Shown: positions 28,149 through 37,331 of the stretch, one piece after another
How positions within the stretch are numbered: the stretch's first letter is position 1
Layout of the letters: the number at the start of each line of letters is the position of its first letter
Origin: Prevotella aff. ruminicola Tc2-24
GTDB taxonomy: Bacteria; Bacteroidota; Bacteroidia; Bacteroidales; Bacteroidaceae
DNA: 64,000 nt
Reading direction: 5' to 3'
Assembly (NCBI RefSeq): GCF_900110895.1
Contig: NZ_FOIQ01000002.1
Span: forward strand, 63,810 to 127,809
The notes under the pieces: generated by a model
What the model was told of the DNA's origin: nothing
Databases searched by the model: none
What the model saw: the letters and a program-made list of their open reading frames with translations, nothing else
Made by a program: the position numbers and the translations under genes

Positions 28149-29674
28149 TATTTATTGTCGCAGATCAGGTTCTCACCAGTCATGTCGGCAGGCTGCTCCA
28201 GACCCATAATGTGCAAGATTGAGGGAGCAACATCGGCCAAACGACCATCCTTAACAGTAGCCGAGTTATTATTGGTTACATAGATGAAAGGAACGGGGTT
28301 CAACGAGTGAGCGGTGTTAGGTGTGCCATCGGGATTGATGGCGTTATCAGCATTACCATGGTCAGCAATGATGATAGCCTCATAGTCGTTAGCTTTAGCC
28401 GCCTCGATGACCTCACGTACACAGTTGTCCACAGCCCACACAGCCTTAGCAATAGCATTGTATATACCTGTGTGACCCACCATGTCGCCGTTGGCGAAAT
28501 TCACCACAATAAAGTCATACTTAGCCTCATTGATAGCAGCAACGAGTTTATCTTTCACCTCAAAAGCGCTCATCTCCGGCTTCAGGTCGTAAGTGGCCAC
28601 CTTCGGCGAAGCCACAAGAATACGATCCTCGCCCTCATATGGCTGCTCACGTCCACCATTAAAAAAGAACGTTACATGAGCGTATTTTTCTGTCTCAGCA
28701 GTATGCAACTGCTTCTTGCCCTGCTTGCTCAAGTACTCACCAAGCGTGTTCTCCACGTTCTCTTTTGGGAAAAGGATATTTACGCCCTTGAATTTTGCGT
28801 CGTATGGAGTCATGCAATAGTACTGCAAGCCAGGAATGGTCTTCATGCCCTGCTCAGGCATATCTTCCTGTGTCAAGGCTATGGTCATCTCCTTGGCACG
28901 GTCGTTACGGAAGTTGATGAAGATTACCACGTCGCCTTCTTCGATACAACCGTCCACACCGGCATTATGGATTGGCTTAACGAACTCGTCCGTCACACCA
29001 TCGTCATAACTCTCCTGCATAGCCTGTACCATATCTGTAGCCTGCTTACCCTTGCCGTTGACAATCAGGTCGTATCCCTCCTTTACACGTTCCCAGCGCT
29101 TGTCGCGATCCATGGCATAGAAGCGTCCAACAATCGAAGCTATGGCTGCATCGTTATCAGCACAGACCTTGGTAATCTGCTCGATAAATCCTTTACCGGA
29201 GTGCGGATCGGTATCACGACCGTCCATATAGCAGTGCACGAACACCTGACCTTTCAATCCGTAAGCCTTACCAATCTCGATTAGTTTATAAAGATGATCA
29301 AGACTAGAGTGCACGCCACCGTCAGATGTCAGACCCATCAGATGCAGTTTCTTGTTGTTTTCCTTAGCATAGGTATAAGCAGCCTTCACCTGCGGATTCT
29401 CCATGATAGAACCATCCTTACAAGCACGGTTAATCTTTACAAGATCCTGATAAACGATGCGACCAGCACCTATATTAAGGTGACCCACTTCAGAGTTACC
29501 CATCTGTCCGTCGGGCAGACCTACGTTCTCGCCAGAAGCCTGCAACTGAGAGTGAGCCGATGTGGCTGTTAACAAATCGAGGTAAGGCGTCGGTGTGTTG
29601 AAAATCACGTCACCCTTACCATGCTTACCGATTCCCCATCCATCGAGAATCATCAATAGAGCTTTCTTTGCCAT
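28148..29674 (-). CDS. gpmI: 2,3-bisphosphoglycerate-independent phosphoglycerate mutase
   Basis: A 508-residue metalloenzyme of the alkaline phosphatase superfamily that interconverts 3- and 2-phosphoglycerate in glycolysis. The N-terminal metal ligand motif [10 protein letters not shown], the phosphoserine site QMGNSEVGH (Ser61), [11 protein letters not shown] and [10 protein letters not shown] are all present. It is the first gene of a minus-strand unit with ung and DUF3109, behind a TAACTTTG element. Confidence 0.95.
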   Translation of the reverse strand: MAKKALLMILDGWGIGKHGKGDVIFNTPTPYLDLLTATSAHSQLQASGENVGLPDGQMGNSEVGHLNIGAGRIVYQDLVKINRACKDGSIMENPQVKAAYTYAKENNKKLHLMGLTSDGGVHSSLDHLYKLIEIGKAYGLKGQVFVHCYMDGRDTDPHSGKGFIEQITKVCADNDAAIASIVGRFYAMDRDKRWERVKEGYDLIVNGKGKQATDMVQAMQESYDDGVTDEFVKPIHNAGVDGCIEEGDVVIFINFRNDRAKEMTIALTQEDMPEQGMKTIPGLQYYCMTPYDAKFKGVNILFPKENVENTLGEYLSKQGKKQLHTAETEKYAHVTFFFNGGREQPYEGEDRILVASPKVATYDLKPEMSAFEVKDKLVAAINEAKYDFIVVNFANGDMVGHTGIYNAIAKAVWAVDNCVREVIEAAKANDYEAIIIADHGNADNAINPDGTPNTAHSLNPVPFIYVTNNNSATVKDGRLADVAPSILHIMGLEQPADMTGENLICDNK

Positions 29675-29717
29675 AATCTTATTACTAATTTAAACGTACG
29701 TTTCTTTTTTCGCGGTG

Positions 29718-29725
29718 CAAAGTTA
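29718..29725 (-). promoter_or_regulatory. -7 element of gpmI-ung
   Basis: TAACTTTG on the minus strand, 43 nt before the gpmI ATG, in a very A/T-rich divergent region. The -33 box is not clear. Confidence 0.55.
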
Positions 29726-29768
29726 CGAAAAAAAATCGCAATTCATATTTCCTTTCATATTTATTTCT

Positions 29769-29776
29769 TATCTTTG
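29769..29776 (+). promoter_or_regulatory. -7 element of the porin-phosphatase unit
   Basis: TATCTTTG, 27 nt before the ATG at 29804. Confidence 0.6.
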
Positions 29777-29803
29777 CCAACAATAACTAACAATTTATTG
29801 ATT

Positions 29804-30958
29804 ATGAGACGTTTTGGATTCCTTTTGACAATCATCTTGACATGTCTCGTTAGCAGAGCACAACAAGTAACAGACGAGCCTAAGCTCGAGGTAAAACCCT
29901 CAGGACGCATACTTTTTGATGCGGCCTATCTCAACCCGTTACATCAAGATGACGAGTTGGAATCGGGTGTTGGTATCCCCGACATGCGTGTTGGCGTAGG
30001 TTTCACCTATGGTCAATGGAAGGGTAAGATTGACATGGGTTATGCCTATGGAAAAGTGAACATGAAGGATGTCTGGGTACAGTACAATTTCAACAAGAAG
30101 AACTTCGTGCGTGGCGGATATTTCATCCATCAGTACGGATACCAAAGCTGTACCAGCTCTTCGTTCAAGGAAACGATGGAAGAGCCACAGAGCAACGCCG
30201 CTTTTAACGACGACCGTATGATTGGTATGATGTATGAATACACGAGTCCTAAAGTGCTTGCTACAGTAAGTGGCGTGGTAGAGCCTGACGCCATGAAACA
30301 GAACACCAACGTAACAGGTAGTGAGGCCATTGGAGCCCTGACACGATTGGTTTGGCACCCACATGTAGAGCGTGGTCATCTGCTTCACGTGGGTATCAGC
30401 GGTGGTGTTGAGGGAGCACGGTACGACGCCCATGAAGAACTGAAGCACAAGCAGTTCACCCTCTCAAGCAATTGGCCCACCCGCGTAGCGAAGATCAAGG
30501 CTCAACAGGCCCAGATAACCGATGCAAAGACTATGTTTAAGTTCACCCCCGAGATTCTTTTCTCCAAAGGGCGTTTTGCCATGGCAGGTCAGTACTTCTG
30601 GAATCGCATCACCCGTCGCAACAATCTCGACGCCTTTACAGGCAGTGGTGCCTATGTTACTGTTCGCGGTCTGATCAAGGGCGATGGCTATAAATACACA
30701 ATGAATGATGGCGGTATTGACACACCCGATGCAGGCTTTATGGAACTGCTGTTCCAGTACAACTACACCTCACTTTCTGATGCCAAGGCTGGTATCCATG
30801 GTGGCTATCTCAACGACTGGACAATCGCTTACAACTATTATGTAAACAAGTATATGATTTGGCGTATCCGCGCTTCATATACCAAGGTTACTGGTCGTGC
30901 AAACTATGCAGACAACGAAGTTTCTATACTCGAAACCCGCTTCCAAGTAAAATTCTAA
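29804..30958 (+). CDS. outer membrane porin, phosphate-selective porin O/P-like
   Basis: A 384-residue protein with a signal peptide (about 1-19, VSRAQ) and alternating aromatic-rich strands through to the C-terminal ETRFQVKF, ending in Phe as expected for an outer membrane barrel. The first part (PSGRILFDAAY, GIPDMRVGVGFTYGQWKGKIDMGY) resembles the OprO/OprP porin family. It sits 22 nt upstream of an acid phosphatase gene, which fits uptake of phosphate released in the periplasm. The frame can be read from a TTG at 29774, but the ATG at 29804 gives the signal peptide. Substrate is inferred from family and neighbour. Confidence 0.75.
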   Translation: MRRFGFLLTIILTCLVSRAQQVTDEPKLEVKPSGRILFDAAYLNPLHQDDELESGVGIPDMRVGVGFTYGQWKGKIDMGYAYGKVNMKDVWVQYNFNKKNFVRGGYFIHQYGYQSCTSSSFKETMEEPQSNAAFNDDRMIGMMYEYTSPKVLATVSGVVEPDAMKQNTNVTGSEAIGALTRLVWHPHVERGHLLHVGISGGVEGARYDAHEELKHKQFTLSSNWPTRVAKIKAQQAQITDAKTMFKFTPEILFSKGRFAMAGQYFWNRITRRNNLDAFTGSGAYVTVRGLIKGDGYKYTMNDGGIDTPDAGFMELLFQYNYTSLSDAKAGIHGGYLNDWTIAYNYYVNKYMIWRIRASYTKVTGRANYADNEVSILETRFQVKF

Positions 30959-30980
30959 TCACAACTAAAATACAAACAAT

Positions 30981-31766
30981 ATGAAGAAGATTATTATACT
31001 GGCTGCCTTGATTATTGCAGCCGTTAGTGCTCAGGCACAGAGTGACAAGTCACCAGTCGATGCTTATTTCACAACAAGCGAAATGCCCGACATGCTGAAA
31101 TGGTGTCCAGCCCCACCCGACACTGTTGGTCCACACTTTGCGTATGATATCATGCAGTACTTCTGGGGTAAAGATATGCGTAACAACAAAGAGCGCGCTG
31201 CCATTGCCATCCGCGATGCTGTGTATGGGCTCGATTGTATCATCCGTGAGTTCAGTGAGCCCTTTGGCCTAAAAATCTCAAAGGAAGAAACACCTGAGAT
31301 TTACAAGGTGTTGCGCGAGGGAACTGCCACATGCGACAGTATCTGTACCATCCCCAAGCGCTACTACATGCGCAAGCGCCCGTTCATGCGATTCAACGAG
31401 CCTACACTCTACCCTGCTGATGAGCCACATCTGCGCACAAATGGCTCCTATCCATCAGGCCATACGCTGCTTGGTTGGAGCTCAGCCCTACTGCTCTCTG
31501 AGATCAATCCGGATCGTGCTGACACCATTTTGGCCCGTGGTTATATGTATGGCGAAAGTCGGGTGATTGTTGGTGCCCACTGGCAAAGTGATATAGACGC
31601 TGCCCGCTTGGCCGCTAGCGCCGCCTATGCCCGTCTGCACACCAGCGAGCGATTCTTAGAACAGATGCGTCGTGCCCGTCAGGAGTTCCGTTGCAAGATG
31701 GGGCTCGCTACCCCTGCCGAACTGAAAGCCTACCAAAAAGCGCAAGCCAAGCGCGTCAAAAAGTGA
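30981..31766 (+). CDS. class A nonspecific acid phosphatase (PAP2 superfamily)
   Basis: A 261-residue periplasmic enzyme with a signal peptide (about 1-20, SAQAQ). The three-part phosphatase signature is complete: K126-x6-RP, PSGH at 158-161, and SR193-194-x5-H200-x3-D204, with the active His pair. Such PhoN/PhoC-type enzymes strip phosphate from many organic esters. It follows a porin gene in the same unit and is closed by a hairpin terminator. Confidence 0.9.
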   Translation: MKKIIILAALIIAAVSAQAQSDKSPVDAYFTTSEMPDMLKWCPAPPDTVGPHFAYDIMQYFWGKDMRNNKERAAIAIRDAVYGLDCIIREFSEPFGLKISKEETPEIYKVLREGTATCDSICTIPKRYYMRKRPFMRFNEPTLYPADEPHLRTNGSYPSGHTLLGWSSALLLSEINPDRADTILARGYMYGESRVIVGAHWQSDIDAARLAASAAYARLHTSERFLEQMRRARQEFRCKMGLATPAELKAYQKAQAKRVKK

Positions 31767-31786
31767 TCTCAGAAACCGCAAATAAG

Positions 31787-31821
31787 CATACAAGGAGACT
31801 CTTTACGAGTCCCCTTGTATG
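31787..31821. terminator. terminator between the phosphatase gene and rnhB
   Basis: CATACAAGG at 31787-31795 pairs with CCTTGTATG at 31813-31821, and the stem continues with GACTC/GAGTC after one A-C mismatch; the loop is TTTAC. Genes converge here. Confidence 0.75.
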
Positions 31822-31834
31822 GTGTTTGAATATT

Positions 31835-32464
31835 TTAGAAATCTCCAAAATCGATACTTAACTGGCCATCTCCAAGCAGATTATAGCTCTTGCGATGGTA
31901 AGGTGTAACGCCGTATTGCTTTATGGCTTCACGATGTCTCTTTGTGGGATAACCCTTGTTTGATAACCAATCGTATTGTGGATATTCCTCTGCCAGTTTG
32001 TTCATATAGTCGTCACGATATGTCTTGGCCAGGATGCTTGCTGCAGCTATAGCCAGATACTTACCGTCGCCCTTTACAATAGTAGTATGAGGCAATTGCT
32101 TTCCATCAACAGGATCCTTATAGGGCTTGAATTTATTGCCATCGACGATGATCGCCTCAGGACGCGCTTTAAGTTGGTTGAGTGCACGATGCATGGCCAT
32201 GATCGATGCATTAAGGATGTTGATTTTGTCAATTTCCTCAGGAGTAACGATGCCAACAGCCCAAGCCACTGCATCGTGCTCGATAATTTCACGAAGTTGA
32301 TATCGCTTCTTCTCTGAAAGCTGCTTCGAGTCATTCAACAGATCATTCTGATAGTTCTCTGGCAGAATTACTGCAGCAGCATATACACTACCTGCCAAGC
32401 AACCACGCCCTGCCTCATCACAACCGGCCTCAACCTTTCCTTCATAAAAATGACTCTTCAACAT
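31835..32464 (-). CDS. rnhB: ribonuclease HII
   Basis: A 209-residue RNase HII that nicks RNA-DNA hybrids and single ribonucleotides in DNA. The active-site start GCDEAGRGCLAG (Asp16, Glu17) and later IIVDGNKF and ASILAKTYRD carry the acidic residues. It lies 23 nt downstream of sufS and ends the minus-strand unit that begins at rimP. Confidence 0.94.
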   Translation of the reverse strand: MLKSHFYEGKVEAGCDEAGRGCLAGSVYAAAVILPENYQNDLLNDSKQLSEKKRYQLREIIEHDAVAWAVGIVTPEEIDKINILNASIMAMHRALNQLKARPEAIIVDGNKFKPYKDPVDGKQLPHTTIVKGDGKYLAIAAASILAKTYRDDYMNKLAEEYPQYDWLSNKGYPTKRHREAIKQYGVTPYHRKSYNLLGDGQLSIDFGDF

Positions 32465-32487
32465 ACCTTGTTTATTCTATGCTTCCA

Positions 32488-33708
32488 TCAAAACATCTGA
32501 GCCACGCGACGGATGCCAGCCACCAGAATGTCGACCTCATCCTTCGTGTTATAAAGGGCGAAAGAGGCACGAACAGTTCCACTGATACCCAAGCGATCCA
32601 TCAATGGCTGAGCGCAATGATGACCCGTACGAACTGCAATACCTAAACGATCAAGCAATGTTCCCATATCCAAGTGATGAATCTCACCCACATTGAAACT
32701 GACAACCGCATCTTTCTGCGACATATCCATAGGACCATATATCCTCATACCTTCAATGGTCTGAAGCTGTTCCATGCAGTAACGTGTTAACTCCTGTTCA
32801 TGCTGTTGTATAACCTCGAAGCCTATGGAATCAATATAATCGATGGCCTTTGCCAATCCATGCGTTGCTACATAGTCAGGTGTACCAGCCTCAAACTTAA
32901 ACGGTAGGCGTTCAAAGGTTGTTTTCTCCCATGTCACCTTATCTATCATCTCACCACCTCCTTGATACGGTGGCAGTTTCTCTAGCCACTGCTCCTTACC
33001 ATATAGTACGCCAATGCCCGTAGGCCCATACATCTTATGTCCGCTGAAAGCAAAGAAATCACAGTCCAACGCCTGCACATCCACTTTAAAATGGGGCGCG
33101 CTCTGTGCACCATCCACCATCACAGGGATGTCATGTGCATGGGCAATCTTCACGATGTTCTCAATAGGATTCACAGTACCCAACACATTGCTCACGTGGG
33201 CAACACTTATCATCTTGGTCTTATCCGTAATAAGCGATTCCAACTGATCCAGACAGAGAATACCATCATCCGTAATAGGGATATGCCTAACGATAATCCC
33301 CCGTTTCATCGCCTGAAGTTGCCATGACACAATGTTCGAATGGTGTTCCATTTCCGTAACGATTACCTCGTCACCTGCTTGCATCTGCGATTCGCAGAAC
33401 GAGTTCGCCACAAGATTTATCGCTTCCGTCGTTCCACGAGTAAAAACGATTTCCTCGACCTTCGAAGCATTGATAAAGCCACGTACCCTCTCACGAGCGG
33501 CCTCGTGCAAGTCGGTAGCCTGTTGAGACAGATAATGCACACCACGATGCACGTTCGCATTCACATTCATATACTCATCGCGCATGGCATCAAGCACACA
33601 GAGCGGTTTCTGTGTCGTCGCCGCATTGTCGAGATATACCAGTGGCTTACCATATACCTCCCTCGACAGGATCGGGAAATCTTCGCGTATCTTACCTATA
33701 TTATACAT
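32488..33708 (-). CDS. sufS: cysteine desulfurase SufS
   Basis: A 406-residue PLP-dependent group II cysteine desulfurase. Signatures include VYLDNAATTQKP, the cofactor lysine in FFAFSGHKMYGPTG and the catalytic cysteine in RTGHHCAQPLMDR. It takes sulfur from cysteine for iron-sulfur cluster assembly. No sufE or sufU is visible in this cluster, so its sulfur acceptor is encoded elsewhere or is not required. It starts 2 nt after sufD. Confidence 0.94.
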   Translation of the reverse strand: MYNIGKIREDFPILSREVYGKPLVYLDNAATTQKPLCVLDAMRDEYMNVNANVHRGVHYLSQQATDLHEAARERVRGFINASKVEEIVFTRGTTEAINLVANSFCESQMQAGDEVIVTEMEHHSNIVSWQLQAMKRGIIVRHIPITDDGILCLDQLESLITDKTKMISVAHVSNVLGTVNPIENIVKIAHAHDIPVMVDGAQSAPHFKVDVQALDCDFFAFSGHKMYGPTGIGVLYGKEQWLEKLPPYQGGGEMIDKVTWEKTTFERLPFKFEAGTPDYVATHGLAKAIDYIDSIGFEVIQQHEQELTRYCMEQLQTIEGMRIYGPMDMSQKDAVVSFNVGEIHHLDMGTLLDRLGIAVRTGHHCAQPLMDRLGISGTVRASFALYNTKDEVDILVAGIRRVAQMF

Positions 33709-33710
33709 AG

Positions 33711-35075
33711 TTATTTACAGAGTTTACAGCCGGAGCATTTGTTGAGTTCACCACGGAAACGTTTCTCCACCAGATGATGGAGACGGTCACGAAGTGGTTC
33801 GAGCTGCATCTTGTCAACGACCTCATTGATAAAGGCATTCTGGAGCAGTAACTTCGCTTCCTCGAGTGATATACCACGCTGACGCATATAGAAAAGCGCC
33901 GCATCGTTAAGCTGTCCGACAGTAGAACCGTGGGCACATTTCACATCGTCGGCATAAATTTCCAGCATCGGCTGGGTATACATCCGCGCCTGCTTGGTAG
34001 CAGTGAGGTTTTGATTCGTCATCTGCGAACTGGTCTTCTGCGCCACATGTTCCACAAGCACACGTCCGGCAAAGGCTCCCGTTGCCTCATCATCAAGTAC
34101 AAATTTATAGAGCTCGTTCGAGGTGCAGTGAGGCACTTTATGCATGATGAGCGTATTGTTATCTACATGCTGCTGTTTGTCGGCAATCACACAGCCATAG
34201 CACTGGCACTCGGCTCCCTCACCAGAAAACGTTAAATCAAGCTTATTACGGGTTATTCCATTATGCAGGGTGATAACATTATGGTTCACGCGGCTATTTG
34301 CCTGCTGATCGATATAGACATTGCTCACGCGGGCATTTTTAGCATGTGTCTCTTCCATACAATAGAGGTCAAGCGATGCGTTCTCCCCCACATAGGCCTC
34401 GATGACCTGTGTAGCAAGGAAGTTACGATCATCAGCCGCATGGTCACAGAAAAGCATCTTAATCTCGGCATGTTCCTCTAAGATGATGAGCACACGACGG
34501 TTTACCATCAAATCAGAGACCTGACGCTGAGCGTTCTGAGGAGTTGCCTTCAAGATATTGATAACCTGAATGGCACGATCGACCTTCACGTTCTTCGGTA
34601 CATAAACCAGCATACCATCTTGCGCCAACATCGTGTTGAGAGCCGTAATGGCATCCTCGTTGGTTCTGGCTAATTTCGTGTAATACATAGCCACAAGATC
34701 TGGATAATCACGAAGAGAACCTATGATAACACCCTCAGGTAGATGCCCCTTAGGCTTGTCGTCGCGATAAAACATATCGTTCACCACGAAATAGAGGCTT
34801 GTACTCAGGTTAGGAACATCGCAACGAAAGGCCTCATAAGGATCGACAGGAATCTGGATACGACTCAGGTTGACACCATAGTCTGGCTCGAAGAGCTTCT
34901 GGATATCCGTGTATTTATAGCGTTCCACCTTCCTAGATGGGAAGCCCTGCTTACGGAAGTCTTCAAAGGCCTGCTCGCGCACAGCATTCATGGCATCAGT
35001 AGCATGAGAGAAAATCACCTCCCGTGCCTGCTCATATAACTCGATGTATTGTTTCTCACTCGGAGTATTCATCAT
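33711..35075 (-). CDS. sufD: Fe-S cluster assembly protein SufD
   Basis: A 454-residue SufBD-fold protein. It shows the C-terminal part DDVKCAHGSTVGQLNDAALFYMRQRG, conserved in SufD and SufB. It forms the SufBC2D scaffold with the products of the two upstream genes. Two in-frame ATGs (35075 and 35072) can start it; a TTG at 35081 is less likely. Confidence 0.93.
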   Translation of the reverse strand: MMNTPSEKQYIELYEQAREVIFSHATDAMNAVREQAFEDFRKQGFPSRKVERYKYTDIQKLFEPDYGVNLSRIQIPVDPYEAFRCDVPNLSTSLYFVVNDMFYRDDKPKGHLPEGVIIGSLRDYPDLVAMYYTKLARTNEDAITALNTMLAQDGMLVYVPKNVKVDRAIQVINILKATPQNAQRQVSDLMVNRRVLIILEEHAEIKMLFCDHAADDRNFLATQVIEAYVGENASLDLYCMEETHAKNARVSNVYIDQQANSRVNHNVITLHNGITRNKLDLTFSGEGAECQCYGCVIADKQQHVDNNTLIMHKVPHCTSNELYKFVLDDEATGAFAGRVLVEHVAQKTSSQMTNQNLTATKQARMYTQPMLEIYADDVKCAHGSTVGQLNDAALFYMRQRGISLEEAKLLLQNAFINEVVDKMQLEPLRDRLHHLVEKRFRGELNKCSGCKLCK

Positions 35076-35101
35076 TCTCAATTTTCAATTCTCAATTAAG
35101 A

Positions 35102-35857
35102 TTACTCCTCACCTATTTCCTCCTTAATCCAATCATAGCCATGCTCCTGAATCTGAACAGCGAGTTCAGGACCACCAGTCTTCACGATGCGCCCCTGATA
35201 GAGCACATGGACATACTGCGGACGAATCATCTCCAACAGACGGTCGTAATGGGTGATAACGATACAGGAAGTCTCTGGCGTCTGAAGTTTGTTCACGCCC
35301 TCTGCCACAATACGCATGGCATCCACATCGAGACCAGAATCGGTTTCGTCGAGGATAGAAAGCTTCGGCTCGAGCATCGCCATCTGAAATATTTCGTTAC
35401 GCTTCTTCTCACCGCCACTGAAGCCCTCGTTCACAGAACGGTTAGCCAATTTGGAGTCAAGTTCTACAATCTTACGCTTCTCGCGCTGCAGTTTCAGGAA
35501 CTCCGCAGCATTCATAGGTTCCAGTCCCTGATATTTGCGCTTCTCGTTGATGGCCGCCTTCATAAAGTTGGTCATCGAGACACCAGGAATCTCTACTGGA
35601 TACTGGAACGAGAGGAACAGGCCCTCATGAGCACGATCCTCCGGTTTCATCTCCAACAGATTCTTACCATTGAAATACGCCTCACCCTCTGTCACCTCAT
35701 AGAGCGGATTGCCCACGAGCACCGCACTCAGCGTAGACTTACCAGAGCCATTGGGGCCCATGATAGCATGCGTTTCACCATCGTTAATCACGAGATCGAT
35801 GCCCTTTAATATCTCTTTATCACCAATCTTGGCGTGTAGATTTCTTACCTCAAGCAT
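35102..35857 (-). CDS. sufC: Fe-S cluster assembly ATPase SufC
   Basis: A 251-residue ABC ATPase without membrane domains. Walker A is GPNGSGKST, the signature is FSGGEKKRNEI, and Walker B reads LSILDETDSGLD. It powers conformational change of the SufBC2D scaffold. Gaps to sufB and sufD are about 25 nt. Confidence 0.96.
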   Translation of the reverse strand: MLEVRNLHAKIGDKEILKGIDLVINDGETHAIMGPNGSGKSTLSAVLVGNPLYEVTEGEAYFNGKNLLEMKPEDRAHEGLFLSFQYPVEIPGVSMTNFMKAAINEKRKYQGLEPMNAAEFLKLQREKRKIVELDSKLANRSVNEGFSGGEKKRNEIFQMAMLEPKLSILDETDSGLDVDAMRIVAEGVNKLQTPETSCIVITHYDRLLEMIRPQYVHVLYQGRIVKTGGPELAVQIQEHGYDWIKEEIGEE

Positions 35858-35882
35858 TATTTTACCTTTTATATTTTTACTC

Positions 35883-37331
35883 TTACCCTACCGTACCTTC
35901 TAATGACACAGACAACAGTTTCTGGGCCTCGACGGCGAACTCCATGGGGAGCTTTTGAAGCACTTCCTTTGCATAACCGTTGACGATAAGTCCCACAGCC
36001 TGCTCAGTAGGAATACCACGCTGATTGCAGTAGAACAACTGATCCTCAGAGATCTTTGAGGTTGTTGCTTCGTGCTCGAAGATGGCCGTGTCGTTATGTA
36101 CATCCATATAAGGAAAGGTGTGAGCACCACAATCAGAGCCCAACAGCAGCGAGTCGCACGACGAGTAGTTACGAGCATTATCAGCAGTAGAGGCCGCTCT
36201 GACCAGTCCTCGGTATGAGTTCTGCGAATGACCAGCAGAGATTCCCTTTGAGATGATGGTCGACTTGGTGTTCTTGCCGATGTGAATCATTTTCGTACCC
36301 GTATCAGCCTCCTGGTAGTTGTTCGTCACTGCTACTGAATAGAACTCTGCCTGAGAGTTGTCGCCTCGCAAGATACACGAAGGGTATTTCCATGTGATGG
36401 CAGAACCTGTCTCCACCTGCGTCCATGAGAGCTTCGAGTCCACACCGCGCAGATCTCCTCGCTTCGTCACCAGATTAAGCACACCACCCTTACCATTCTC
36501 ATCACCAGGATACCAGTTCTGGACAGTCGAGTACTTCACCTCGGCACGATCCTTCACGATAATCTCGACAATAGCGGCATGCAACTGGTTCTCATCGCGC
36601 ATCGGAGCTGTACATCCTTCCAGATAAGACACATAAGCATCGTCGTCTGCAATAATCAATGTGCGCTCAAACTGTCCCGTATTCCTTGCATTGATACGGA
36701 AGTAACTGCTCAGTTCCATCGGACAGCGCACGCCCTTGGGGATATACACAAACGATCCATCGCTGAACACAGCCGAATTGAGAGCCGCAAAGAAGTTATC
36801 CTTGTAAGGCACCACCGTTCCTAAGTACTGTCGCACAAGATCACCATGCTCCTTGATGGCTTCACCGATAGAACAGAAGATGACCCCCTTCTCTCGCAGT
36901 TTCTCCTTGAAGGTCGTTTTCACCGACACCGAGTCCATGATGGCATCGACAGCCGTATTACCTGAAAGTGCCAAACGTTCCTCAAGAGGAATACCCAACT
37001 TATCGAACGTCTTCTCAAGCTCAGGATCGATCTTCCCGTCGCCGGCAGGTTTCTTTGCCATGGGATCAGCATAATAGCTGATGGCCTGATAATCAATCGC
37101 AGGCACGTGCACATGTCCCCACGTAGGCTCCGTCTGCTCCCTCCAGTAGCGGAATGCCTTCAGGCGGAACTCGAGCATCCACTCGGGTTCCCCCTTCTTA
37201 GCAGAGATGAGCCGAACGATATCCTCGTCCAGCCCCTTCTCTATAATCTCCGTATGTACATCCGTGGTGAATCCGAACTCGTATTTCTGTTCAGCCACCT
37301 GACGGACAAACTCATTCTTCTTTTCTTCCAT
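35883..37331 (-). CDS. sufB: Fe-S cluster assembly protein SufB
   Basis: A 482-residue scaffold subunit of SufBC2D. The core [20 protein letters not shown] and [18 protein letters not shown], and [25 protein letters not shown] near the end, are highly conserved in SufB. It is the site of nascent cluster assembly. Its ATG shares one base with the infB stop, so it is probably translated by re-initiation after infB. Confidence 0.96.
   Translation of the reverse strand: MEEKKNEFVRQVAEQKYEFGFTTDVHTEIIEKGLDEDIVRLISAKKGEPEWMLEFRLKAFRYWREQTEPTWGHVHVPAIDYQAISYYADPMAKKPAGDGKIDPELEKTFDKLGIPLEERLALSGNTAVDAIMDSVSVKTTFKEKLREKGVIFCSIGEAIKEHGDLVRQYLGTVVPYKDNFFAALNSAVFSDGSFVYIPKGVRCPMELSSYFRINARNTGQFERTLIIADDDAYVSYLEGCTAPMRDENQLHAAIVEIIVKDRAEVKYSTVQNWYPGDENGKGGVLNLVTKRGDLRGVDSKLSWTQVETGSAITWKYPSCILRGDNSQAEFYSVAVTNNYQEADTGTKMIHIGKNTKSTIISKGISAGHSQNSYRGLVRAASTADNARNYSSCDSLLLGSDCGAHTFPYMDVHNDTAIFEHEATTSKISEDQLFYCNQRGIPTEQAVGLIVNGYAKEVLQKLPMEFAVEAQKLLSVSLEGTVG

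Noticed and set aside
28307..29284. 325-codon open frame on the plus strand inside gpmI
   Set aside because: It lies wholly antisense to a well-supported gpmI and its translation resembles no family; it comes from codon bias of the real gene.
35024..35809. 261-codon plus-strand frame across sufD and sufC
   Set aside because: Antisense to two clear suf genes, His/Leu/Arg-rich, no domain signature.
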